Shown piece by piece: positions 9,168-18,205 of a stretch of DNA of 64,000 nucleotides. The DNA is from Flavobacterium sp. CECT 9288. GTDB lineage: Bacteria; Bacteroidota; Bacteroidia; Flavobacteriales; Flavobacteriaceae. Positions within the stretch are counted from its first letter, which is position 1; every line of letters begins with the position of its first letter. The position numbers were made by a program, and so were the translations under genes. The notes under the pieces were generated by a model. That model had not been told where the DNA came from. It was given only the letters and a program-made list of their open reading frames with translations, and made no database searches. The stretch lies in assembly GCF_918731615.1 (NCBI RefSeq), contig NZ_OU957226.1, positions 2,233,501-2,297,500 on the forward strand, given 5' to 3'.

Positions 9168-10301
9168 ATGAAATTTAAATATCTGTTTTTACTACTTCTG
9201 GGATGTATTACTATCCAAGCTCAAACTGGAAAAAAAATAACACCAGTAAAAAAACCAAGTACTACAGCAAAGGCAGTTGTAAAAAAACCAACTGAAGCAG
9301 AAGGTATCTTTGTAACTATTGCAACTAATAAAGGAAACATAGAATTAGAACTTGCGTACCAAAAAACACCAGTGACAGTTGCAAATTTTATAGCACTTGC
9401 CGAAGGAAAAAATACATTTGTAAAACCCGAAAACCTAAAAGGCAAACCTTTTTTTGATGGGTTAAAATTTCACCGCGTTATCAAAGATTTCATGATTCAA
9501 GGTGGTGATCCTTCTGGAAATGGATCAGGTGGTCCAGGATATGCTTTTAAAGATGAAATTACTGATTTAAAGCATAATAAACCAGGAATCTTATCTATGG
9601 CAAATGCTGGACCTGCAACAAATGGAAGCCAATTTTTTATTACACATAAAGAAACGCCTTGGTTAGATGGTAAACATACTGTTTTTGGTCATGTAACCTC
9701 TGGAATGGAAATTGTAAACGCTATTGCGCAAGATGATGTGATTACAAAAGTAACCGTGGTTAGAAAAGGGGCTTTGGCAAAGAAATTTGATGCTGTAAAA
9801 GTAATTTCAGATTATTTTAATTTCAAAACTGAAGATCAAAAAAAGATTGAGGCTGTTAAAGCTGCAAAGAAAACTTACCTATCTACAATAAAAGCTACAG
9901 CTACTACCACTCCATCTGGATTAGCTTACAAGATAGTTGAAAATGGAACAGGTGTAAAACCAGCTAATGGAGCTACATTTTATTTTAATTACGCAGGCTA
10001 TTTTGAAGATGGTTCTTTATTTGACAGCAGTTATGAGAATGTGAATAAAGCCTACGGTAAGTATGATGAAAGAAGAGCGGCTCAAAACGGATACAAAGCA
10101 TTTCCATTTGTAGCAGGGAAAAAAGACGGTATGATTGCTGGCTTTATTGAGGGTCTTGAAAACATGGGTTTTGGGGATAAAGCAGTTGTTTTTATACCTT
10201 CAAATTTGGCTTATGGTGAACGTGGTGCTAATGGAGTGATACCGCCAAATACCATGCTTATTTTTGAATTAGAAATGCTTGAAAAAGAACCCATAAAATA
10301 A
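9168..10301 (+). CDS. Cyclophilin-FKBP fusion peptidyl-prolyl isomerase, secreted paralogue
   Basis: A 377-residue protein with the same order as its neighbour: cyclophilin ([42 protein letters not shown]) then FKBP ([34 protein letters not shown]). It differs at the N-terminus: the signal peptide ends at IQAQ with no lipobox cysteine at the cleavage site, followed by a basic K/P/T-rich segment, so it is probably soluble in the periplasm. The two genes are 20 bp apart and look like a tandem duplication followed by a change in anchoring. A terminator follows at 10319. Confidence 0.92.
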   Translation: MKFKYLFLLLLGCITIQAQTGKKITPVKKPSTTAKAVVKKPTEAEGIFVTIATNKGNIELELAYQKTPVTVANFIALAEGKNTFVKPENLKGKPFFDGLKFHRVIKDFMIQGGDPSGNGSGGPGYAFKDEITDLKHNKPGILSMANAGPATNGSQFFITHKETPWLDGKHTVFGHVTSGMEIVNAIAQDDVITKVTVVRKGALAKKFDAVKVISDYFNFKTEDQKKIEAVKAAKKTYLSTIKATATTTPSGLAYKIVENGTGVKPANGATFYFNYAGYFEDGSLFDSSYENVNKAYGKYDERRAAQNGYKAFPFVAGKKDGMIAGFIEGLENMGFGDKAVVFIPSNLAYGERGANGVIPPNTMLIFELEMLEKEPIK

Positions 10302-10318
10302 ATTAAAATCAAAAAAAA

Positions 10319-10357
10319 AACACCGATGATATCTTAAATTTCATCGGTGTTTTTTTA
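10319..10357. terminator. Terminator closing the gldI/isomerase operon
   Basis: CACCGATGA (10321-10329) pairs with TCATCGGTG (10341-10349), with an A-run before and a T7 run after. It lies between convergent genes and may work in both directions. Confidence 0.85.
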
Positions 10358-10362
10358 TTACT

Positions 10363-10803
10363 CTATTTTTTCCCGAATTTCCAATCAAATTCATCTTTTT
10401 GATTGATAATTGCTCCCAATTCAAATTTTACAACCTCATCAAATTCAGTTTGAAAAATCATCCAGTTTTCTTCGTTAAAATAATTCTCAAAAGTATCAAA
10501 TTCCTCTTGAGTAAATTTAGTTATAGACTTGCTAACTAAATCTTTTTTCACATCACTAATTTTTTTATTGATAATTTTGTTACCAAAAAGCTCAAGTTCT
10601 GGGCTTGATGCAACAATGTATCCTAATTTAAAATCTTCTTCAACATAAAAAGTCAAACGCATTTTTAAAGAGTTGTATGCATAAATAATATTGTCATCCT
10701 CGTCTTTATAATTTCGGTTTGGTTTTCCGTAAATAGCGGTAACATCATTTTGTTTCATTCCAAAAATGAGTTTATCAATTCCGTTTTTTGTATTTATTTT
10801 CAT
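10363..10803 (-). CDS. Uncharacterised small cytosolic protein
   Basis: The likely start is the ATG at 10803 (MKINTKNGIDKLIFGMKQND), giving 146 residues. The opening contains GMKQNDVTAIYGKPNRNY, a pattern seen in BamE-like and some toxin-immunity folds, in which a short helix precedes G-x-P. The remainder is acidic with many aromatic residues. There is no signal peptide or membrane segment. It could be an orphan immunity protein, but no toxin is nearby, so the function is open. It is isolated between terminators and the M16 protease gene. Confidence 0.65.
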   Translation of the reverse strand: MKINTKNGIDKLIFGMKQNDVTAIYGKPNRNYKDEDDNIIYAYNSLKMRLTFYVEEDFKLGYIVASSPELELFGNKIINKKISDVKKDLVSKSITKFTQEEFDTFENYFNEENWMIFQTEFDEVVKFELGAIINQKDEFDWKFGKK

Positions 10804-11074
10804 TCGTTTTACTTTAAAATTAAAATAGTGATGCAAAGATACTTCATTATTAGAAAATCAATCAGGACTATTGAGGTTTTAATCTCTATTTATTTCCATA
10901 AAAAGAACTTTAGTCATCAAGTTATACAGATTTAAATTTATAAAATAACAAGAATACTATTCCATAGAATTGTTTAAAGAAAGATAGTAATAAAACAGAG
11001 TTGCGTGTCATTGTACTCATTTATTTCTTACTTTTAAACTCCAAAAAACAATATCTTATAATTAAATTTTCTCT

Positions 11075-13900
11075 ATGAAAACAAACAAGTTGCTCCTGTA
11101 TTGCTTAGTAGTTTTTAGTGCAATCAATACCTACTCCCAAAAAAAAGATTCAAAAGAATTTAAAGTTGATTTTGAAAAATTCACTTTAGACAATGGCTTA
11201 CAAGTCATTTTGCATATTGATAAATCAGATCCTGTTGTTGCTGTTGCATTAACTAGTCACGTAGGTTCTGCAAGAGAAATACAAGGAAGAACTGGATTTG
11301 CACATTTATTTGAGCATTTACTTTTCCTTGAATCTGAAAATTTAGGAAAAGGAGGGCTTGATAAAATGAGTGCTCGCATAGGCGGAGAGGGTGCAAATGG
11401 ATCTACTAGCCGAGATAGAACCAATTATTTTCAAACTGTACCAAAAGATGCACTTGAAAAAATGATTTGGGCTGAAGCAGATAAGCTTGGTTTTTTTATC
11501 AACACCGTAACAGAACCCGTTCTTGCTAAAGAAAAACAAGTTGTAAAAAATGAAAAAAGACAAAGTTATGACAACAGGCCTTATGGTCATAATTTCTCTG
11601 TGATATCAAAAAATTTATATCCGTCTACTCATCCTTACAACTGGGATGTAATAGGATCTCTTGAAGATTTACAGAACGCAACATTAGATGATGTTAAGAA
11701 TTTTTACAAGCGCTGGTATGTCCCTAACAATGTCACACTAACAATTGCAGGAGATATTGATGTAAACCAAACCAAAATTTGGGTAGAAAAATATTTTGGC
11801 GAAATAAAACGTGGCGACGCTATCCCAAAAATGGAAAAACAAGCTGTTGTTTTACCTGCTACCAAAAAACTGTACTACGAAGACAATTTTGCAAAACTTC
11901 CACAACTTACTCTTACATGGCCATCAGTTTATGAATACCATCCAGACAGCTATGCCCTAGAAGTTCTTGCCAATTATCTTTCAAAAGGTAAAAAAGCTCC
12001 TTTGTACAAAACCTTAGTAGAAGATAAAAAAATTACTGACGCAGCAGATGTTTTTCAGTACAACTCTGAAATAGCAGGACAATACATGCTTAGCGTTACC
12101 GCTTTTGATAAAACAAATTTAAATGAGGTCATGAATGGTGTCAACGAAGCTTTTTCAAAATTTGAAACTGAAGGTATTTCGCAACAAGATTTAGATAGGA
12201 TTAAAGCAGGACAAGAAACTGCCTTTTATAACAATTTATCAAGTGTTTTAGGAAAAGGATTTCAACTTGCACAATACGAGATATTTGCTGGAACACCAGA
12301 ATATATTAATCAAGATGTCAAAAATATATTAGCTGTTACCCGTGATGATGTAATGCGCGTGTATAAAAAATACATTCAAAACAAACCATTTGTAGCAACT
12401 AGTTTTGTTCCAAAAGGAGAAAAAAATTTAATTTTAGATGGCTCCATATTGGCCGATGTAGTTGAAGAAAAAATCATTGAAGGCAAAGAAGACTCTTTTG
12501 ATGCAAGTATAGCTGCTACTTATGAAAAAACTCCTTCGAAATTTGACCGAAGCATTGAACCAGCATACGGCGCTAGTCCAGATGTAATTTTACCAGTTGT
12601 TTGGAAAGATAAAATGCCATCAGGAATGTCTATATTAGGAATTGAAAATTACGAAGTGCCATTAGTACAATTTCAATTGCAAATTAAAGGAGGCTTATTG
12701 CTAGAAAATTCAGAAAAAATTGGAGTTTCAAACATGCTTGCCGAGCTTATGACCAAAGGAACCGCAAATAAAACACCTGAACAATTAGAAAATGCTATTG
12801 AGAGTCTTGGTGCTTCTATAAAAGCAACAGCAAGTGATGAAGCTATTTCAATTTACGGCACCACACTAGCAAAAAACTATACCGCTACTATGGCATTAGT
12901 ACAAGAAATTTTATTACAACCACGATGGGATACCAAAGAATTTGAACTTATAAAACAAAGTACACTGAGTCAAATAATGCAGCAAAAAGCAGATCCTAAT
13001 TATATTGCTCGAATTGAGTTTAAAAAATTACTTTTTGGCACATCTATTTTATCTAATAATCGTATTGGATCTGAAAAAACCGTTAGTTCAATTACTATAG
13101 ATGACTTGAAAAACTATTTCACTACGAATATGCCTCCTTCAAATGTTAATTTTCATGTAGTTGGAGCCGTGAATAAAAACAGTGTTTCAAACTCCTTAAA
13201 AATAATAAGTAAAAATTGGAGTACTAAAAATATTGTTATTCCAACAAATGCCAATACAACAGCTATTTCAAGCTCACAAGTCTATTTTTATGATGTTCCA
13301 GGAGCTAAACAATCTGTAATAAGAATTGGCTATCCAGCTCTTGCTGCTACTGACTCGGACTATTATCCCGCTCAAATTTTAAATTACCGCTTGGGAGGAG
13401 GCAGTTTTGCCTCACAATTAACACAAGAATTACGTGAAGGAAAAGGATACACATATGGTATTAGCTCCATGTTTATGGGATCTGTAAATAAAGGATTTTT
13501 TGCAGTATCGAGTGGTGTTCGTTCTAATGTTACATTTGAATCTGTTGCATTAGTTAAAGATATTTTACAAAAATACGGTGCTAATTTCAATGCAAATGAT
13601 CTCGATGTTACTAAAAGTTATTTGATCAAAAGTAATGCTAGAGCTTTTGAAACATTATCATCAAAACTTGAAATGCTCTATGACATTAGTAATTACAGTT
13701 ACACGGATGATTACGCAAAAAAACAAGAAAATATTGTAAAAAATATTACAATAGATGATATAAAAACGCTTGCGAAAAAATATTTAGATCCAAATAAAAT
13801 GATTTATCTCATTGTAGGTGATGCTGAAACGCAATTGAAAAAATTAGAACAATTAGGTTTTGGCACACCAAAATTAATTAACAGCCCAAAACCAAATTAA
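11075..13900 (+). CDS. M16 family zinc metallopeptidase, two-module (pitrilysin/insulinase-like)
   Basis: A 941-residue exported protease. The leader ends near YSQ (residues 1-22). The first M16 module holds the inverted zinc motif HLFEH (H77, E80, H81) with a downstream glutamate in NEKRQSYDNRPYG. The second module, from about residue 500, lacks HxxEH but retains the M16 scaffold (RLGGGSFASQLTQELREGKGYTYG-like R/Y region), the usual non-catalytic half. Such proteins degrade peptides in the periplasm. It is apparently monocistronic and ends before a 20-bp inverted repeat. Confidence 0.92.
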   Translation: MKTNKLLLYCLVVFSAINTYSQKKDSKEFKVDFEKFTLDNGLQVILHIDKSDPVVAVALTSHVGSAREIQGRTGFAHLFEHLLFLESENLGKGGLDKMSARIGGEGANGSTSRDRTNYFQTVPKDALEKMIWAEADKLGFFINTVTEPVLAKEKQVVKNEKRQSYDNRPYGHNFSVISKNLYPSTHPYNWDVIGSLEDLQNATLDDVKNFYKRWYVPNNVTLTIAGDIDVNQTKIWVEKYFGEIKRGDAIPKMEKQAVVLPATKKLYYEDNFAKLPQLTLTWPSVYEYHPDSYALEVLANYLSKGKKAPLYKTLVEDKKITDAADVFQYNSEIAGQYMLSVTAFDKTNLNEVMNGVNEAFSKFETEGISQQDLDRIKAGQETAFYNNLSSVLGKGFQLAQYEIFAGTPEYINQDVKNILAVTRDDVMRVYKKYIQNKPFVATSFVPKGEKNLILDGSILADVVEEKIIEGKEDSFDASIAATYEKTPSKFDRSIEPAYGASPDVILPVVWKDKMPSGMSILGIENYEVPLVQFQLQIKGGLLLENSEKIGVSNMLAELMTKGTANKTPEQLENAIESLGASIKATASDEAISIYGTTLAKNYTATMALVQEILLQPRWDTKEFELIKQSTLSQIMQQKADPNYIARIEFKKLLFGTSILSNNRIGSEKTVSSITIDDLKNYFTTNMPPSNVNFHVVGAVNKNSVSNSLKIISKNWSTKNIVIPTNANTTAISSSQVYFYDVPGAKQSVIRIGYPALAATDSDYYPAQILNYRLGGGSFASQLTQELREGKGYTYGISSMFMGSVNKGFFAVSSGVRSNVTFESVALVKDILQKYGANFNANDLDVTKSYLIKSNARAFETLSSKLEMLYDISNYSYTDDYAKKQENIVKNITIDDIKTLAKKYLDPNKMIYLIVGDAETQLKKLEQLGFGTPKLINSPKPN

Positions 13901-13923
13901 TAAATCAGCAGTATTACAAAACA

Positions 13924-13988
13924 AAAAATAATTTTTCTGATTCACCAGCTACGTAAAAGTAGCATTTCGAATCAGAAAAATTATTTTT
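13924..13988. terminator. Long perfect hairpin between convergent genes
   Basis: A perfect 20-bp inverted repeat (13924-13943 with 13969-13988) encloses a 25-nt loop that itself contains GCTAC/GTAGC (13948-13952, 13959-13963). Arms begin and end in A/T runs, so either strand yields a hairpin followed by Us. It separates the M16 gene from the convergent 14015 gene. Confidence 0.75.
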
Positions 13989-14014
13989 ATATAAGGTGAG
14001 ATTAAGAGGTTTCT

Positions 14015-14371
14015 CTACTCATTCATTTCATCATAACGTACAGGAACTTGTGGGTCATACAAAGAACATTTAAATTCCTCCAATGTGTCTGAGAGTAAGT
14101 TCATAGTTTTTCCATCAGTACCATAGCAATCAATTAAAATACTTTGAGAAGTTGATTTTACTTGAAACGCACCTGTTCCATTTGGATTCTTCCAGCTGTT
14201 TTCGTCTACTTTTTCCCAACCTGAAAAAACGGATGACAATCTATTCCAAATTACAGTCACAGGCAATTCCTCTAGTCCTTCAACAAATTGCTCCTCAAGC
14301 AATGCCTCATAAACTAAATGATGATTTAAATAAATTCCTTCTTGATATTTCCAAAAGATTAATTCGTACAT
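14015..14371 (-). CDS. Conserved hypothetical protein upstream-linked to purM
   Basis: A 118-residue acidic protein with no signal peptide. It begins MYELIFWKYQEGIYLNHHLV and contains SVFSGWEKVDENSWKNPNG. I do not recognise a named family. It starts 9 bp after the purM stop on the same strand, so it is probably co-transcribed as the second gene. The spacing suggests a real gene rather than a chance frame; a role tied to purine synthesis would be guesswork. Confidence 0.75.
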   Translation of the reverse strand: MYELIFWKYQEGIYLNHHLVYEALLEEQFVEGLEELPVTVIWNRLSSVFSGWEKVDENSWKNPNGTGAFQVKSTSQSILIDCYGTDGKTMNLLSDTLEEFKCSLYDPQVPVRYDEMNE

Positions 14372-14380
14372 AAATTATTT

Positions 14381-15559
14381 TTAATATTCAAAAGTTCCAT
14401 ATTCACTTTTTATGGTAAGCTTTTTTGTTCCAGAATCTTCTACTCTACCTACAATTTGTGCATCAACATCGAATGATTTTGAAATCGCAATGATATCTTG
14501 TGCAACTGCCTCAGAGACATAAAGCTCCATTCGATGGCCGCAGTTGAAAACCTGATACATTTCTTTCCAATCGGTTTTAGATTGTTCTTGAATTAATTGG
14601 AACAATGGTGGTACAGGAAATAAATTATCCTTTATAATGTGTAAATTGTTTACAAAATGTAAAATTTTGGTTTGGGCACCACCGCTACAATGTACCATAC
14701 CATGTATTTCATTTGACGAATATGTATCTAAAATTTTCTTGATGATAGGTGCATACGTTCGCGTAGGCGAAAGCACCAATTGTCCTGCATCTATAGGCGA
14801 ATTTGCAACTGCATCTGTTAATTTTACTTGGCCCGAATAAATCAGTGCTTCTGGAACTGCAGCATCAAAACTCTCAGGATATTTTGTCGCTAAATATTTT
14901 TCGAAAACATCATGACGGGCTGATGTAAGTCCGTTACTTCCCATTCCGCCATTGTAACTTTTTTCATAAGTTGCTTGACCAAAAGAAGCTAAACCTACAA
15001 TAACATCGCCCGCTTTAATATTAGCATTATCAATTACTTTTGAACGCTTCATGCGCGCTGTAACCGTTGAATCTACAATTATAGTGCGCACAATATCACC
15101 TACATCAGCCGTTTCACCACCTGTAGAATGAATAGTTACACCATAAGAATCAAGCTCTTTTATTAACTCCTCGGTACCTTTAATAATTGCTGAAATTACT
15201 TCGGCTGGAATTAGATTTTTATTTCTTCCAATGGTTGATGAAAGTAAAATATTATCGGTTGCCCCTACACACAATAAGTCATCAATATTCATTATTAATG
15301 CATCTTGAGCAATACCTTTCCATACAGAAAGATCACCGGTTTCTTTCCAATACATGTAGGCCAATGAAGATTTAGTACCTGCTCCATCAGCATGCATAAT
15401 CAGGCAATACTCCTTGTCTTGTGTTAAATAATCGGGTACAATTTTGCAGAAAGCTTGTGGAAATAAGCCTTTATCAATGTTTTTAATGGCGTTGTGCACA
15501 TCTTCTTTAGATGCCGAAACACCGCGAAGTGCATACCTTTTTGAAGTATCTGAACTCAT
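14381..15559 (-). CDS. purM: Phosphoribosylformylglycinamidine cyclo-ligase (AIR synthetase), Bacteroidota type
   Basis: A 392-residue ATP-dependent enzyme that closes the imidazole ring in step five of purine synthesis. Landmarks of the PurM/AIRS superfamily are HADGAGTKSSLAYMY near residue 55, QDALIMNIDDLLCVGA, HSTGGETADVGD, and a C-terminal CSGGAQTKI and NCGHRMELYV. It is longer than the ~345-residue proteobacterial form, which is typical for Bacteroidota. The ATG at 15559 gives MSSDTSKRYALRGVSASK. It is followed closely by the small gene at 14371. Confidence 0.93.
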   Translation of the reverse strand: MSSDTSKRYALRGVSASKEDVHNAIKNIDKGLFPQAFCKIVPDYLTQDKEYCLIMHADGAGTKSSLAYMYWKETGDLSVWKGIAQDALIMNIDDLLCVGATDNILLSSTIGRNKNLIPAEVISAIIKGTEELIKELDSYGVTIHSTGGETADVGDIVRTIIVDSTVTARMKRSKVIDNANIKAGDVIVGLASFGQATYEKSYNGGMGSNGLTSARHDVFEKYLATKYPESFDAAVPEALIYSGQVKLTDAVANSPIDAGQLVLSPTRTYAPIIKKILDTYSSNEIHGMVHCSGGAQTKILHFVNNLHIIKDNLFPVPPLFQLIQEQSKTDWKEMYQVFNCGHRMELYVSEAVAQDIIAISKSFDVDAQIVGRVEDSGTKKLTIKSEYGTFEY

Positions 15560-15657
15560 TTAATTTAGTTGTGAAGCCTGCTTTTAGGCAGTTAGTTGTG
15601 GCGCAAAGATACTAATTTGATTTAGGAATAAGGAACTTGATTTTAGGATTTATTGCA

Positions 15658-16497
15658 CTATTTTTGAAGGATTAAAATCTCTACTCTTCTATTAGCTGCA
15701 CGTTGTATTTCGTTTTTTTCTGGTAATGTAAAGATAGGTTTATTGCTACCATAACCTTTGTATGCCAATCTCCTTTGTTGAATTCCATTTTTAATTAAAT
15801 AATCATGAACCGATTTTGCGCGACGATTGGATAACTTCACATCATTTGGATCTGGATTACAGCAAATATGACCGTGAATTTCAATATTTAAACTGAGTTG
15901 ACTCCTCATAATTTGTAACAGCTCATCCAAATTCACCATTGAGGAATTGACCATAACCTCTGAGTTAAATTTAAAATTTATATTTTGCAAAGTAACAAAA
16001 TCACCTACTTTAGCTTGTTGAATTTGTGAAATTAAGGTGTTGTTATCATTATTGTTTTTTGGGGATTTAGATAGATCTGCAACCCCACTTTGATTTAATT
16101 TACTTACGAATACTTCTTGAACTTTAGAATTAGATTTTTTTTGATAATATACAATTACTTTCCTATTGATAAATTCTTGTGTTGCTCCTAAAAAATCTTC
16201 TCCAATATTAACAATAACTAGAGTACTATCTAATAAAAAATTGTTACGTATTAAGTGCTTTTGCACGTTTACAGCGCGCCTAAGTGCTAATTGCTTATTG
16301 TACTGATTTGATGCAGTACTATCACAATATCCTTCAATTTTAATCACATTAACTTCTTTATTTTTATCCAACCATTTTTGAAAAACTCTTTGCGAATGAA
16401 CATTAGGTTGATCTTGGTCTAAATCAAAATACAGTATATGTTTCTCCTGAGAATTCATTTTGAAACACAGTAATAAAAAAAGTACAATACTCCTCAT
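15658..16497 (-). CDS. OmpA-family protein with two OmpA-like domains
   Basis: A 279-residue exported protein with a short leader ending at KMNSQ. It contains two peptidoglycan-binding OmpA-like modules. The N-terminal one (about residues 20-125) has IEGYCDSTASNQYNKQLALRRA. The C-terminal one (about 170-275) has IEIHGHICCNPDPNDVKLSNRRAKS and GYGSNKP. No beta-barrel or lipobox is visible, so it is probably a periplasmic wall-associated protein. A hairpin terminator at 16615 separates it from the curli operon upstream. Confidence 0.85.
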   Translation of the reverse strand: MRSIVLFLLLCFKMNSQEKHILYFDLDQDQPNVHSQRVFQKWLDKNKEVNVIKIEGYCDSTASNQYNKQLALRRAVNVQKHLIRNNFLLDSTLVIVNIGEDFLGATQEFINRKVIVYYQKKSNSKVQEVFVSKLNQSGVADLSKSPKNNNDNNTLISQIQQAKVGDFVTLQNINFKFNSEVMVNSSMVNLDELLQIMRSQLSLNIEIHGHICCNPDPNDVKLSNRRAKSVHDYLIKNGIQQRRLAYKGYGSNKPIFTLPEKNEIQRAANRRVEILILQK

Positions 16498-16614
16498 TAT
16501 TCTTTGTTAAATATTTGATACCTATTTATGCAACCCTTTTTGATTCTAGTTTTCATGATAATTTTTCTTTAATGTAATAAAATACGTGATTTAATAAACT
16601 TATAACTAAACGCA

Positions 16615-16652
16615 AAAAAGCATCTAATTCGTACTAATTAGATGCTTTTTTT
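16615..16652. terminator. Terminator of the curli operon
   Basis: A perfect 15-bp inverted repeat (16615-16629 with 16636-16650) with a 6-nt loop lies just downstream of the lipoprotein gene (stop at 16669). On the minus strand the hairpin is followed by Us. Confidence 0.85.
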
Positions 16653-16668
16653 AAATCATTAATTTTAT

Positions 16669-18162
16669 TTATTCCCAATCAGGCATACTTGCATTAGAAA
16701 ACAACAGCGTTCGAGATCCTCCTACATTATTTGTTGCAGGGGTATATTTTATAATATTTTTAATAGATAAACCATCGTTTGAGGTATTCATCAAAATTAA
16801 CTCTGCTTCATTGGGGGCATATCTCACATCTAAATCTAAGGTTCCCAATGGTTTTTCTAAACCAATGTCAGTTATTAAATTTGAACTTAAGGTACACTGA
16901 AAAACTTTTGTATCCAGTTGTCTGTAATTCGCATCCTCAAAGCCTGAAACATCTCTGGTAAAGAGTAATCGCTGACCATTTACTGAGAAATTCAGCCCTC
17001 CAGTAGCACCTTGTGTACCAGATAGAACTTGATTAATAACTGTACCTATGGCATTAATCACAAAGATTTCAGTATTGTAGCCGCTTGCATCGTTTACTTT
17101 CAAGGCAATTTTTGTTCCGTCGTTGCTCCAATCACATTCTGAAATGAATTTTCCATTTGTTGTTTGATAAATTTTGGTCAAGCCACTGCCATCAGCATTA
17201 ATTTTATACAATTTGTCAAAATAAGGATAGATTAATTGACTGCCTGAGGCGTTCCACGAGAAATTGATAAAGTCCGAGTTAAATCCAGCAATAGGAATAG
17301 AGTTAGTGACTTTAAGTATTCCAGATCCATCTGGATTCATAGTATACAAGTGATTTTGTGCACCACTTGATCGTATAAAAGCAATTTTATTTGATGAAAT
17401 ATTTTTTCTTGGTCTCCAACTATTAGTATTCGATGTTGTAATTTGGACGCTTTTCCCGGTCTCATCGCCAGAAAAAATTACATTATTGTCACTTATTTTT
17501 CTAACAAATAAAAACCTTGCGTTTGGAAATCCAATCGTTGTAAAAGTTTGCACCGGACTTAGTACTGGAGGATTGATTCCATCGGATACTGAAACTTGCC
17601 AAAAATACTTCGTGTTATATGCTAAATCTTTCAACAAGTACATACTGGCAGCAATATCTTTGTACACTGTAACCTCATTGCTCGTGTTTTTCCTCAATAT
17701 AATTTCATACTTCAGGACGTCTTTATCCGGATCTGTAGCTGAGAAATTTAAATTTAATTCTATAGGCTGATCTACAGCATTGTCCATGGGCGAAGTTAAT
17801 ACCGTAGCAGTAGGAGGTCTATTGTTGGATGTTGATAGCTTTAGCTCAAATACAATATTTGTTATTTGATCTCTGTTGACCTTTGCAGGTTCAAATTTTG
17901 CCAAATAACCTTCCTTTTGCGCTTCTAGAGAATAATCTCCCACCTTTACATTTGTAAGAACAAATTTACCTGCTTCATCTGTAAAAACGATACTTGTACT
18001 GGGACTAGAAAACACTTTGACATTAGCTAAAGGTTTAAAATCAATGGCACTGACAATTTTCCCTTCGATAGTCCCGAATTCGTCTCCAGCTAATTTTTCT
18101 TCACTGCATGAACTCAAAAAAAACACAAAAAAAAGAGCTTGTATAAGATGGTTAATTTTCAT
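16669..18162 (-). CDS. Lipoprotein with carboxypeptidase-regulatory-like, FN3-like and beta-propeller domains, in the curli operon
   Basis: The start at 18162 gives a lipoprotein leader ending at FLSSC; the open frame extends further upstream but overlaps csgG. The protein has 497 residues. After the lipobox comes a carboxypeptidase-regulatory-like fold (GTIEGKIVSAIDFKPLANVK), then an FN3-like module (PPTATVLTSPMDNAVDQPIE), then a TolB-like propeller with repeated DGS/DWSNDGTKIA blades. It starts 43 bp after csgG, so it is likely part of the amyloid operon and may anchor or monitor fibres at the outer membrane. That role is inferred from position only. Confidence 0.8.
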   Translation of the reverse strand: MKINHLIQALFFVFFLSSCSEEKLAGDEFGTIEGKIVSAIDFKPLANVKVFSSPSTSIVFTDEAGKFVLTNVKVGDYSLEAQKEGYLAKFEPAKVNRDQITNIVFELKLSTSNNRPPTATVLTSPMDNAVDQPIELNLNFSATDPDKDVLKYEIILRKNTSNEVTVYKDIAASMYLLKDLAYNTKYFWQVSVSDGINPPVLSPVQTFTTIGFPNARFLFVRKISDNNVIFSGDETGKSVQITTSNTNSWRPRKNISSNKIAFIRSSGAQNHLYTMNPDGSGILKVTNSIPIAGFNSDFINFSWNASGSQLIYPYFDKLYKINADGSGLTKIYQTTNGKFISECDWSNDGTKIALKVNDASGYNTEIFVINAIGTVINQVLSGTQGATGGLNFSVNGQRLLFTRDVSGFEDANYRQLDTKVFQCTLSSNLITDIGLEKPLGTLDLDVRYAPNEAELILMNTSNDGLSIKNIIKYTPATNNVGGSRTLLFSNASMPDWE

Positions 18163-18205
18163 TGTTAAGGTATTATAGTTGAATGAATAGCTCATGGTAA
18201 TGTTC

